Of a DNA stretch of 40,215 nucleotides, positions 1 to 7,591 are shown one piece after another. Location: the NCBI GenBank assembly GCA_019634365.1, contig JAHQVM010000117.1, positions 1 through 40,215 of the forward strand, in the 5' to 3' direction. Each line of letters starts with the position of its first letter. Position 1 is the first letter of the stretch. Source of the stretch: Flavobacteriaceae bacterium (GTDB lineage: Bacteria > Bacteroidota > Bacteroidia > Flavobacteriales > Flavobacteriaceae). The notes below the pieces were generated by a model. It did not search any database. It saw nothing but the letters and a program-made list of their open reading frames with translations, and was not told where the DNA came from. The translations under genes were made by a program, and so were the position numbers.

Positions 1-163
1 ATTAATCACCAAACTGTTCAATGGTTATAAGTTCAATACAGGTCCTTTACCCAGTTTTCCTATTAACGTAGAAGGGGTTTCTCTTACGGCTACCCCCACC
101 AATGTCTCACTGGGTGCTTATGAGGGCATGATGTTGGCCTCTGGCAATGTATCGATTTCATAA
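1..163 (+). CDS. C-terminal fragment of an unknown protein
   Basis: An open frame runs in from the left edge (codons beginning at base 2) and ends at TAA 161-163, giving 53 residues that finish in ASGNVSIS. The fragment has no recognisable motif, transmembrane segment or sorting signal. It lies only 16 bases upstream of the metallo-hydrolase start on the same strand, so the two are probably cotranscribed. Nothing can be said about function because the N-terminal part lies outside the window. Confidence 0.6.
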   Translation, partial: LITKLFNGYKFNTGPLPSFPINVEGVSLTATPTNVSLGAYEGMMLASGNVSIS

Positions 164-179
164 CTTCAAAAAATAAAAT

Positions 180-1139
180 ATGCCACCCACTACAAAAATC
201 ATAAGTCAAGGATCGGTTAAGAGCGAAAATCAGATGATCGTCGATTTCATCAATGTAGGCCAAGGCAATGCCGTTTTGGTTAGCTTTCCCAACGGGAATC
301 ATTTGTTGGTTGACTGTGGGTCCCAACAAACCAGTACATCAGGAGCGCGATTTAAGCATGCCCAAAGCTATATTACTAAAGTTGTTGGAAAAAATCAGGT
401 TCACACGGTTGTGATTACGCATGGAGATACAGACCATACTGCTTTTATCCCATATTTGTTAGAAACACAGGAACCCAAAGTTGCTACTTACGGTGGTAAA
501 AGAGCCCATTTGGATCAAGATGTTTTGACATGGATACGAAAATTGGAAAAGGGTAAGAAAACGCAAGTTTATGATTATCCCATGAACTACTATAATTTAG
601 AACCCGATGCTGATTACGGGTCGCCTACCGAGAACGGCGAGCCTGAAATCTATACATTAAGCGCTAATTATGCAGGAGGGGACCCAAATTCGAACAGTGT
701 AGTGTTGCTAATTACCTACGGAACTCAAGCGGTACTCTTAACAGGAGACGCCGATTGGAATACCGAATTAAATATTATGGAAAAAGTTCCAAAATTTTTA
801 CTTAAAAAATGTACCCTACTCATGCTGGCCCACCATGGTTCCTATTATTCTACACTTCCCGCTTTCTTAAATGCGCTGTCTCCCAATTTTGCTACAATAT
901 CTGCCTCCGGATCCAATATGTCTAATGCACATCCTCGATGTAACGTCATGGAAAATACAGCTAAAAAAACCGTAAATAGTGCGGTAAATCATGGCGTGAT
1001 TTGTAGCAATGGAAAAGGACTTCCCTACAATAAAAGCAATACAACTCAAGCCATTTTGGTTACGGCTACGAATGGGGATATTCGCTACGTGACCGATGGA
1101 ACAAATTACAAAATATTAGCTAGTTCCTCAGGAACCTAA
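180..1139 (+). CDS. Stand-alone ComEC/Rec2-like metallo-beta-lactamase-fold hydrolase
   Basis: The protein (319 aa) has the layout of the MBL domain found at the C-terminus of ComEC/Rec2. A beta strand MIVDFINVGQGNAVLV leads to LLVDCGS, then the metal-binding motif THGDTDHTA (H-x-D-x-D-H), then LLTGDAD, then LAHHGSYYST, where the HH and D residues would complete the metal site. There is no signal peptide and no transmembrane segment, so it should be cytoplasmic, unlike true ComEC. Homologues of this shape include hydrolases of unknown substrate and phosphodiesterase-like enzymes. The ATG at 180 has an A-rich leader; a second in-frame ATG at residue 19 begins exactly at the first conserved strand and could be the true start. 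The gene follows the unknown upstream gene by 16 bases. Fold assignment is firm; substrate is unknown. Confidence 0.8.
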   Translation: MPPTTKIISQGSVKSENQMIVDFINVGQGNAVLVSFPNGNHLLVDCGSQQTSTSGARFKHAQSYITKVVGKNQVHTVVITHGDTDHTAFIPYLLETQEPKVATYGGKRAHLDQDVLTWIRKLEKGKKTQVYDYPMNYYNLEPDADYGSPTENGEPEIYTLSANYAGGDPNSNSVVLLITYGTQAVLLTGDADWNTELNIMEKVPKFLLKKCTLLMLAHHGSYYSTLPAFLNALSPNFATISASGSNMSNAHPRCNVMENTAKKTVNSAVNHGVICSNGKGLPYNKSNTTQAILVTATNGDIRYVTDGTNYKILASSSGT

Positions 1140-1243
1140 GGAGCATATAGAAAGACCTCAATAAAATATAGAAATTCCCTCTAGAATTGATTAAACTCAC
1201 CAAGGTTCATGATGTAGTGCAATACCTGTTTGGGTAAAATTGT

Positions 1244-1441
1244 CTAACCTTCAGAATTTTCTTCTAGGTATCTATTTCGATAGATGGCCTTTTTCTTTTC
1301 TTCCCTAAGACGTACCGACTTTTTCTTGTATTCACTACGCTCACGGATTTGTTGCATCTGCTTAACGTTCCTGTGTTTTCTTTTGTATCGCTTAAGTGCC
1401 CTATCTATACTTTCTCCATCGCGGAGTATGATTTTTAGCAT
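1244..1441 (-). CDS. rpsU: 30S ribosomal protein bS21 (possible accessory copy)
   Basis: This 65-residue basic protein matches bS21: DGESIDRALKRYKRKH near the N-terminus, then a charged helix with IRERSEYKKKSVRLREEKKKAIYRN-type spacing. bS21 sits on the 30S platform beside bS6, bS18 and the 16S rRNA 3' tail. In Flavobacteria, work on F. johnsoniae showed that bS21 helps hide the anti-Shine-Dalgarno sequence, and that its mRNA can carry an unusually strong Shine-Dalgarno. Here the leader has only AAGG about 14 bases before the ATG, so that autoregulatory signature is not clear. In many Flavobacteria rpsU lies near tuf and hpf; here it stands next to a cold-shock gene, which hints at a second paralogue. 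Downstream of cspA on the same strand, separated by 137 bases that contain a terminator-like hairpin. Confidence 0.85.
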   Translation of the reverse strand: MLKIILRDGESIDRALKRYKRKHRNVKQMQQIRERSEYKKKSVRLREEKKKAIYRNRYLEENSEG

Positions 1442-1536
1442 ATGGTAATTTTTGACCTTGACAAAATGCTGAGAAGCACGAAAATAATTTCATACTTCAA
1501 CCTCACCAATCAGGGATATTGGTTGTTATTAAACTT

Positions 1537-1570
1537 AAAATGCCTGCCCCTAAATAGAAGCAGGACTTTT
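1537..1570 (-). terminator. Probable rho-independent terminator of the cold-shock gene
   Basis: Read on the minus strand, AAAAGTCCTGC pairs with GCAGGCATTTT: a 5-bp GC-rich stem, a 2x2 internal mismatch and an outer 4-bp A/T stem, with a 12-base loop. It begins 9 bases past the cspA stop codon. It is not a strong terminator, so some readthrough into rpsU is possible. Confidence 0.5.
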
Positions 1571-1578
1571 ATAGATGA

Positions 1579-1773
1579 TTAATCCACCAAGGTTACGCGA
1601 ACTGCGTTCAGACCTTTTTTACCTTGTTCAGTTTCGAACTGAACCTTGTCATTTTCACGAATCTCATCGATAAGACCGCTTTGGTGTACAAAGATATCTT
1701 CGTTGGAGTCTTCTGGTGTAATAAATCCGAATCCTTTCGTAGTATTAAAAAATTTAACTGTTCCTTTTTTCAT
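1579..1773 (-). CDS. Cold-shock domain protein (CspA family)
   Basis: This is a complete 64-residue single cold-shock domain. RNP1 is seen as KGFGFITPED (residues about 13-22) and RNP2 as DIFVHQS (about 26-32), both with the aromatic and basic residues that bind single-stranded RNA or DNA. The length is normal for the family, which melts mRNA secondary structure and is often cold- or growth-phase-induced. The gene begins with ATG at 1773 and has a long AT-rich upstream region; a possible -7 box TAAGTTTC lies roughly 160-170 bases upstream, which would give the long leader typical of csp mRNAs. An inverted repeat (1827-1849) lies inside that leader. A weak terminator hairpin follows the gene before rpsU. 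Family assignment is firm; which Csp paralogue it is cannot be said. Confidence 0.93.
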   Translation of the reverse strand: MKKGTVKFFNTTKGFGFITPEDSNEDIFVHQSGLIDEIRENDKVQFETEQGKKGLNAVRVTLVD

Positions 1774-1826
1774 GGTATTAAAATTATCGTTGTTAAAAGC
1801 CTTAATTTATTGAAGTAACTCAATGG

Positions 1827-1849
1827 AGCTTCTGAAAATTTAAGAAGCT
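1827..1849 (-). promoter_or_regulatory. Hairpin in the cold-shock gene leader
   Basis: AGCTTCT (1827-1833) and AGAAGCT (1843-1849) form a perfect 7-bp inverted repeat with a 9-base AT-rich loop, about 54 bases upstream of the cspA ATG. In an mRNA leader this could be a temperature-labile stem. That role is inference from position. Confidence 0.35.
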
Positions 1850-2118
1850 TGTGCCGATAAAGAAGAAAGAAAAAACTGATTTAAAAAAAGAAGGTCTAAT
1901 TAAAAAGAAGATAAATGCTTACTTGGTTATCCTTGGAGAAACTTATACTATAAAAACTATTTGATACTGTACTGTTTTAGTAAGAAAGCGAGGATAAGTA
2001 AAGAAATGGTTCTAGACCGAACGAAGCTATCTTGTTGAACGTTGGAACGAAGGTATTGTTAATAATTGGGGTTGGGATCAATTTAATGTTAAATTTTAGT
2101 ATTGGGCCAAATTACCAA

Positions 2119-2135
2119 GCATGCCATTGGCATGC
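2119..2135. repeat. 17-base near-perfect palindrome, operator-like
   Basis: GCATGCCA-T-TGGCATGC has two perfect 8-base arms around a single base. It lies in the non-coding stretch between the divergent cold-shock and cytochrome c peroxidase genes (1774-2326). The symmetry suits a dimeric regulator site; a transcript hairpin with a 3-base loop is the alternative. No protein is identified for it. Confidence 0.45.
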
Positions 2136-2178
2136 GTCAATTTTAGTTTTTGAACCTTCGGGGAGGTAACACATCTTG

Positions 2179-2232
2179 ATAATGACAAAATTATTTTCAA
2201 AATATATCAATTGTTAAAATATTTGTCATTAT
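2179..2232. repeat. Inverted repeat with 11-base perfect arms
   Basis: ATAATGACAAA (2179-2189) is repeated in reverse complement at 2222-2232, separated by 32 AT-rich bases that extend the pairing imperfectly (ATTTT against AAAAT). It is 95 bases upstream of the peroxidase start. It could be a paired regulator site or a remnant of a small palindromic element. Confidence 0.5.
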
Positions 2233-2243
2233 ACTGTTCAAGG

Positions 2244-2264
2244 ATTCTCCCTCACACGGAGAAT
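2244..2264. repeat. Short inverted repeat upstream of the cytochrome c peroxidase gene
   Basis: ATTCTCC and GGAGAAT (7-base perfect arms, 7-base spacer) lie 62 bases before the GTG start at 2327. The GGAG could also pair with CTCC just downstream, so alternative structures exist. It may be an operator or a leader hairpin. The rest of 1774-2326 is AT-rich with no convincing coding frame. Confidence 0.35.
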
Positions 2265-2326
2265 GAAGCTCCCTAACATGATCTTAAAAACGCAAAGCCT
2301 ATCCCAAAATTCATTACCTTTCCCAT

Positions 2327-3721
2327 GTGGAAAAGAAACTCATAAATATAATTGCCATTCTTCTCTTGGGGTACCTCTTTGTAAGTGCCACCATAGATTT
2401 GGATAACCTATTCAACTACGCCAATCAGGACTTTCCAGATTATATCACCGAGGATAATACCGATGGCAATGCAATAGACGATAGGACCGCCACCCTTGGG
2501 CGCGTACTTTTTTATGATAAAAACCTATCCAGCGATGGTACTATCTCCTGTGCCAGCTGTCATATACAGGCCCACGCCTTTAGCGATCCAAATATACAGA
2601 GCGTGGGGGTAAACGGACTTACTGGCCGGCATTCCATGCGCCTCGTGAATCCGAGGTTTTCGCATGAAGAGCATTTCTTTTGGGACGAACGTGCAGCAAC
2701 CCTCGAGAACCAGACCACCCAACCCATTCAGGACCATATCGAAATGGGCTTTAGCGGCACCAATGGAGACGCAACGCTTGCAGACCTTATCGACCACCTT
2801 GAAAGCTTGGACTATTACAATACCCTTTTCGAATTTTCCTTCGGAGATACCGAAATCACGGAAAACCGAATGCAATTGGCCTTGGCACAATTTATTCGTA
2901 GTATGCAATCTTTCGACTCCCGATTTGATGAAGGTTTGGCTCAAGTAGATCATACAGGTGTTCCTTTTCCCAATTTCACTCCCCAAGAAAACATGGGGAA
3001 GTCCCTTTTCATTAACACCCCATTCGAAGGTGCCGGCTGTGCAGACTGCCATATCCCTCCCGAGTTCTCCATTACCGTAAATAGCCAGAACAATGGTGTA
3101 ATTGGTGTAGCTGGAATGCCCGGTGAAGTCGATTTAACCAATACGCGAGCCCCTACCCTTCGCGATTTGGTGAACCCTAACGGCGACTTGAACAGTCCCC
3201 TCATGCACGACGGAAGTTTTACCAGTTTGCTCCAAGTAGTGAATCACTACAATGCGATTCCCGACCATCCTGAAAATACAAATCTGGACTCCCGCCTAAC
3301 CGATTTCAACGGAGATCCACAACAACTGAATCTCACCGATGAGCAAAAACTAGCGCTCGTTGCCTTTTTAGAAACACTTACCGGTTCGGATATCTATACG
3401 AATGAAAAATGGAGCGATCCTTTCGATCCAGACGGATCCATAACCATTATTGGAGGCACTTTAGGTATTTCTGAAGGAAGTGTAAATCCCTTTATCTCCA
3501 TTACCCCCAATCCCGTGAGGGATATGGCCCGCATAGAAACCAATCTTGGACTCCTCAAAATACAGATATATGATGCCTCGGGGAAATTACTGCATTTTAA
3601 AGAAGCCGATAGTAGAACCAACGTGGACTTTAGTGCGAGAGCTTCGGGTTTATACTTTGTAAAAATTGAAACCACCGAAGGTGAATCGTTCACCAAAAAA
3701 ATACTCAAAGCAAGTTACTAG
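2327..3721 (+). CDS. Di-heme cytochrome c peroxidase (CcpA/MauG family) with T9SS sorting domain
   Basis: The protein (464 aa) has an N-terminal hydrophobic export segment (residues 5-21) and two heme c attachment motifs, C75-A-S-C-H79 and C238-A-D-C-H242, at the spacing typical of bacterial di-heme peroxidases, which reduce H2O2 to water with electrons from small cytochromes. Conserved peroxidase blocks such as GRVLFYDKNLSSDGTISC and LMHDGSFTSLLQVVNHYN are visible. Unlike classic periplasmic enzymes it ends in a type A T9SS sorting domain (ITPNPVRDMA through YDASGKLLHF to GLYFVKI and a basic tail), so it should be carried across the outer membrane. The start is a GTG at 2327: no in-frame ATG occurs before residue 103. 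Monocistronic, with a terminator at 3796. Confidence 0.9.
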   Translation: MEKKLINIIAILLLGYLFVSATIDLDNLFNYANQDFPDYITEDNTDGNAIDDRTATLGRVLFYDKNLSSDGTISCASCHIQAHAFSDPNIQSVGVNGLTGRHSMRLVNPRFSHEEHFFWDERAATLENQTTQPIQDHIEMGFSGTNGDATLADLIDHLESLDYYNTLFEFSFGDTEITENRMQLALAQFIRSMQSFDSRFDEGLAQVDHTGVPFPNFTPQENMGKSLFINTPFEGAGCADCHIPPEFSITVNSQNNGVIGVAGMPGEVDLTNTRAPTLRDLVNPNGDLNSPLMHDGSFTSLLQVVNHYNAIPDHPENTNLDSRLTDFNGDPQQLNLTDEQKLALVAFLETLTGSDIYTNEKWSDPFDPDGSITIIGGTLGISEGSVNPFISITPNPVRDMARIETNLGLLKIQIYDASGKLLHFKEADSRTNVDFSARASGLYFVKIETTEGESFTKKILKASY

Positions 3722-3795
3722 CTTAAGGAAATAAGAGTATATCCTGAGCATGGCCAATTGTTAAAACCAGCCAACCCTAGTAGATTGGATATCCA

Positions 3796-3820
3796 GGGCT
3801 AGTCAGTAGCCCTTTATTAT
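3796..3820 (+). terminator. Rho-independent terminator after the peroxidase gene
   Basis: GGGCTA (3796-3801) and TAGCCC (3807-3812) form a 6-bp stem with loop GTCAG, followed by TTTATTAT. It is 74 bases past the peroxidase stop. A separate inverted repeat TGGTAAT-TCC-ATTACCA lies at 3838-3854, nearer the end of the convergent aldo-keto reductase gene, but it has no T tract in either direction. Confidence 0.65.
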
Positions 3821-3869
3821 ATCAAACCTTTCGCTAATGGTAATTCCATTACCAAAAAGACAGTAAGAA

Positions 3870-4910
3870 TTAAGGCGCCGGATTGGGCATTTCTGTGTGT
3901 ACTTTTTGAATGTCGCGCAGTACTTCTTCAGAAAGGGAAACATTGATACTATCTATGTTTTCTGAAAGTTGATCCAAAGAAGTCGCCCCGATGATATTGG
4001 ACGTAACAAACGGACGCTCATTTACAAAAGCCAATGCCATTTGAGAAAGGCTCATACCGTATTTCTGAGCAATGTCCGCGTACTTTTGGGTTGCTAACAG
4101 AGACGATTCACTGCTATATCGACTGTAATTTGGGAATAATGTAACCCTTGCACCTTCCGGTTTTTTCCCATTGAGATATTTTCCCGATAATACTCCAAAA
4201 GCCAAAGGAGAATAGGCCAAATATCCCACATTTTCCATATGAAGCACCTCGGTGAGCCCTACCTCATCCCGACGCTGTAACAAACTATAGGCGTTCTGTG
4301 TTGAAACCATCTTTAGTTTGCCTTTGCGATGTTCCTCCATATAACGCATGATACCAAATGGCGTTTCATTGGATAACCCTACATGACGGACCTTCCCTTG
4401 CTTTACATACCCTTCTAGTCGATCGAGAATGGCGGCAATATTATCTTCCCATTCGGCATTGGGAGCATGATGGTAATCCCTCACCCCAAAAACATTCACC
4501 GCTCTCTCGGGCCAATGCAATTGATATAAGTCGACATAATCGGTTTGCAAACGTTTCAGGCTTTTATGAAGTGCATCATCCAATGATTCCTTGCTGAAAT
4601 CAAGATGGGGACGAATGTCTTTGAAAATGCCTCGGCCTGGCCCGGTGATTTTTGTTGCCAATACGATTTTATCCCTCTGGCCCGTTTTGGCCAACCAAGT
4701 ACCAATATACTGTTCGGTAAGGCCTTGGGTTTCCATCGTAAAGGGAACTGCATACATCTCTGCGGTATCTACAAAATTGATCCCTCTTTCCAGAGCGAAA
4801 TCCAATTGTTCATGAGCCTCTTTTTCGGTATTCTGGCGTCCAAAAGTCATGGTCCCTAGGCATATTTTGCTCACCTCGAGATCTGTATTGGGTAACTGGG
4901 TATATTTCAT
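3870..4910 (-). CDS. tas: Tas-type NADP(H)-dependent aldo-keto reductase
   Basis: The protein has 346 residues, the same length as E. coli Tas, and follows it throughout: LEVSKICLGTMTFG at the start, DTAEMYAVP, ETQGLTEQYIG, SLKRLQTDYVDLYQLHWP, GLSNETPFGIMRYM, NAYSLLQRRDEVGL, GKYLNG and a final PAP. The aldo-keto reductase catalytic tetrad is intact as D48, Y53, K87 and H132. The enzyme is cytoplasmic and reduces carbonyls with NADPH; its physiological substrate is not established. The ATG at 4910 leads straight into the conserved N-terminus. It is convergent with the peroxidase gene and lies 80 bases downstream of the CHAT gene on the same strand, so it is probably a separate unit. Confidence 0.93.
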   Translation of the reverse strand: MKYTQLPNTDLEVSKICLGTMTFGRQNTEKEAHEQLDFALERGINFVDTAEMYAVPFTMETQGLTEQYIGTWLAKTGQRDKIVLATKITGPGRGIFKDIRPHLDFSKESLDDALHKSLKRLQTDYVDLYQLHWPERAVNVFGVRDYHHAPNAEWEDNIAAILDRLEGYVKQGKVRHVGLSNETPFGIMRYMEEHRKGKLKMVSTQNAYSLLQRRDEVGLTEVLHMENVGYLAYSPLAFGVLSGKYLNGKKPEGARVTLFPNYSRYSSESSLLATQKYADIAQKYGMSLSQMALAFVNERPFVTSNIIGATSLDQLSENIDSINVSLSEEVLRDIQKVHTEMPNPAP

Positions 4911-4990
4911 TGAGAAGACCCCTTTATTGAATGCGGGGCAGTTTTAAATTGGGTTGATAATGCGCATGCGAAGTTACTGAATTTGACGCA

Positions 4991-7591
4991 CTATTTTCTT
5001 CGCATTTTTCTTTGATGAAAGTACCTAAAGGCAAGTAGTAAAAGCAGTATTGCTATGCCTAAAAACATATATTGTAACAATGACCCCAACATCCCAGAAG
5101 GGGATTCTACCGTACCATAGTATACGAAGGCGGCCCAATAGTAGGGGGATCTTTTTACATTGTCCAATCGGGTGTCATGTAAATACGTGAGTTGGGCTTT
5201 TTGAAGGGATTCGCCTCTAGTTCCCTGTACATGCAGTTCTTTGTAAAAGTTGGTCATAATCCTAGAAGTGCTGTAGTCATTTACATTCCATAAGGAATAT
5301 AGAATATTGTTCGTTCCGGTATATTGAAAAGCCCTAGCCATATTTTGTGCACCTTCACCACGAATTACTTTTCCAACACCCGTTTCACAGGCACTTAACA
5401 CTACCAAGTCCTTATCGAATTCGTACCCATACAATTCCTCCAAAGTAACCGTTCGATCGGCGAAATCGATGGCTGCAGGATCCGAAAATGTACCCCCACG
5501 GGCATGGGTTGAGATATGCAGTATTGAATGTGCCTTGGAATGATCGAAAAAAGCCTGTGCCGAAGCTTCTTCATTCAAAAGCAGGGTCGATTGGGTGTAT
5601 TCCTTTATCCCTTCGGCTTCATCCAAAGAAAACGTAAGTGCCCGGTTTGAACCTGAAAAAACTGGAAAAACACCCAATACGTTTTGGACTTCCTGTTCTT
5701 CAGATTTCCGAAGATAGTCACTTAAGGACAACGCAAGCGAAACCTCCGCTTCCCGTATTAGAAAAGGCATTTTGTCGAATTGAAGCGTTTCCGAGGTTTG
5801 TGTCAAAAGCGAGGTAAACGGAACGAAGGATAGCAATCCATCGGGAACAACAACTAGTTTTTCTGCCTTGGGTACTTGTAGCGCATCATACAACTGAAAT
5901 GCAGCTTGTTTAAACCCGATAAGATCATTGATAATATCGCTTGAACTCTCGAAATAAGAAATATAATCATTTATATATCGCAATATTACATTAACATCCT
6001 TTTCCGAATGAGCTAAGCGTCTCCAAATGATCCCTTGATCGCTTACTGCAAATTGATACACAGCATTTCTTCCAAGGAAATAGCTTACGACAGTCTCATT
6101 CCTTTCCTGCATGGTATTCTTAGCAGCGGATAGATCGAGGGGCATCGTCCAATGAGCGTTGGGATTACGCTGCTTTAAGCTATCATACAAAATTCGTTGT
6201 TCGAGTAATGCGCCATTAAAGGCTTCTTGCAATTCGAGAAAAGTTTTACTGTTATATCGTCCCAATTTTCGCAACTCCTCCATTTCGATAGTGGTTGCGG
6301 CAAGTATGCTTTTTGTTTCCCTTATTTGTTCTACCAACGCATCGTCTTCTATTGAAAGTGATTGCTGTAAAAATCTTGCCTCTTGTAAAACCGGATATTT
6401 GGATGCCTGTTCCATGGAAAACGCTTGCTCTAACCATATCTCCTCTTTATCCACTTGATATAGGGAAAACAAAATCTCCAAACATTGTTCGGTCCTGATT
6501 TTTCGCCTGTTCTGTTGCCATAGCTTGGAGTCCTGCAATCCCGAAGGCGTATTCAGCAAATGAGCAACATAAAAGGCTCTTTGGTAAGCCTCCAATGCCA
6601 ATTCCTTGTTGTTTTCATCGTTGAGGATTTCCGCATGTAGGTCGAAAGCATCCACCAGCGTATTGTCCGGAAACAACTGATGTTCAGTAGGGAATTCGGT
6701 CGCTCCTTTAAAGTGGGGAATTAATATCCTATACAATTCATTAAGGTACGCTAAGGCCTTCTTCGAGCTTCCGGAGATGTGTTCTGTTTGTGCCAAAGCC
6801 AATTTTAATTTGGCCCATTCCCGTAAGGAAACGCCTCTGGAATTTTGAAGTAAGTCCTGACACTTTTCTAAGGATTCCAATGCCTTTTCGGGCGTCCCAT
6901 TCTTCAATTGAATATTTGCCAATAGCTGCAGGGCTTTGGTATTTTTATTATCTCTCTGCAATAGGGACATGACCATCCTCTCTGCTTCATCTACTGCATT
7001 CAGGCTGTAGTAATTGGTGGCCATATTCTGAAGAAAACGATCATCACCTGGCACCAATTGAGCCCCTTGTTCCAATACCTGAATAGCCTGCCTGTAATAC
7101 CCCTTATTCTGAAGAACCACCGACAGGTTGAGCAAACCATAGGCTTCCTCCTCTTTGAGACCTTTTTGCTGCGCTAATAAAATGTACTCCCGGATCGTGT
7201 TTTCGGCCTCGGCCAAGGCATTGGTTTTTGTATACAAATTCCCTAAAGGTTTGTAACAAAAATTGATCATGTCGTACTGCTGCAAGTCGTATTCCTGAAA
7301 AATCCGTTTGGCAGATTCATAACTTGCAATGGCTTCCTGAAATTGAAAGAACCCATATTGAAAATACCCAACATTGCAATACAAAATAACCTTTGCCAAA
7401 TATTCTTCATCATTTTTTGGTTGCCAAGCTTCTACCTTTTTTGAAAATGATGCTGTGGCACTTTCAGTTGGGTTTACCCTATAGGTGTCTAACGCTTCAT
7501 AGGCTTCTTCGGCCGATTGGATCTGCGAAAATCCTTCAGTTGTTAGGAGGATGAGTCCAAAAAAGAGGAGGATGTACCTTAAAATTTCCAA
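4991..7591 (-). CDS. TPR-CHAT caspase-like protease, membrane-anchored
   Basis: This 866-residue protein starts with a signal peptide (ILLFFGLILLTTEGFSQ), continues with a long array of TPR helices (about 60-430, such as AYGLLNLSVVLQNKGYYRQA) and a helical linker, then a CHAT domain (about 560-820) and a C-terminal membrane span (about 836-856) with basic tail HQRKMRRK. The clan CD dyad is present: H696 in HISTHARGG and C735 in LSACETG, followed by GEGAQNMARAFQYTGTNNIL, all typical of CHAT (caspase HetF associated with TPRs). Topology implies that the TPR and protease parts lie in the periplasm, held in the inner membrane by the tail. It is the last gene of a four-gene operon and overlaps the preceding gene by 13 bases. 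Substrate unknown; the adjacent TPR anti-sigma-like protein is an attractive candidate (inference). Confidence 0.9.
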   Translation of the reverse strand: MEILRYILLFFGLILLTTEGFSQIQSAEEAYEALDTYRVNPTESATASFSKKVEAWQPKNDEEYLAKVILYCNVGYFQYGFFQFQEAIASYESAKRIFQEYDLQQYDMINFCYKPLGNLYTKTNALAEAENTIREYILLAQQKGLKEEEAYGLLNLSVVLQNKGYYRQAIQVLEQGAQLVPGDDRFLQNMATNYYSLNAVDEAERMVMSLLQRDNKNTKALQLLANIQLKNGTPEKALESLEKCQDLLQNSRGVSLREWAKLKLALAQTEHISGSSKKALAYLNELYRILIPHFKGATEFPTEHQLFPDNTLVDAFDLHAEILNDENNKELALEAYQRAFYVAHLLNTPSGLQDSKLWQQNRRKIRTEQCLEILFSLYQVDKEEIWLEQAFSMEQASKYPVLQEARFLQQSLSIEDDALVEQIRETKSILAATTIEMEELRKLGRYNSKTFLELQEAFNGALLEQRILYDSLKQRNPNAHWTMPLDLSAAKNTMQERNETVVSYFLGRNAVYQFAVSDQGIIWRRLAHSEKDVNVILRYINDYISYFESSSDIINDLIGFKQAAFQLYDALQVPKAEKLVVVPDGLLSFVPFTSLLTQTSETLQFDKMPFLIREAEVSLALSLSDYLRKSEEQEVQNVLGVFPVFSGSNRALTFSLDEAEGIKEYTQSTLLLNEEASAQAFFDHSKAHSILHISTHARGGTFSDPAAIDFADRTVTLEELYGYEFDKDLVVLSACETGVGKVIRGEGAQNMARAFQYTGTNNILYSLWNVNDYSTSRIMTNFYKELHVQGTRGESLQKAQLTYLHDTRLDNVKRSPYYWAAFVYYGTVESPSGMLGSLLQYMFLGIAILLLLLAFRYFHQRKMRRK

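Noticed and set aside
2164-2200. GGTAACA at the start of a possible fourth copy of the ECF promoter element
   Set aside because: The second half (GGATATA) is absent at the 15-base distance, and GGGG is not matched.
2525-3052. A 175-codon minus-strand frame
   Set aside because: Antisense to the cytochrome c peroxidase gene between its two heme motifs; no independent support.
7579-7591. Possible frameshift between the PKD and CHAT genes
   Set aside because: Each gene has its own signal peptide and full domain set; the 13-base overlap is ordinary translational coupling.
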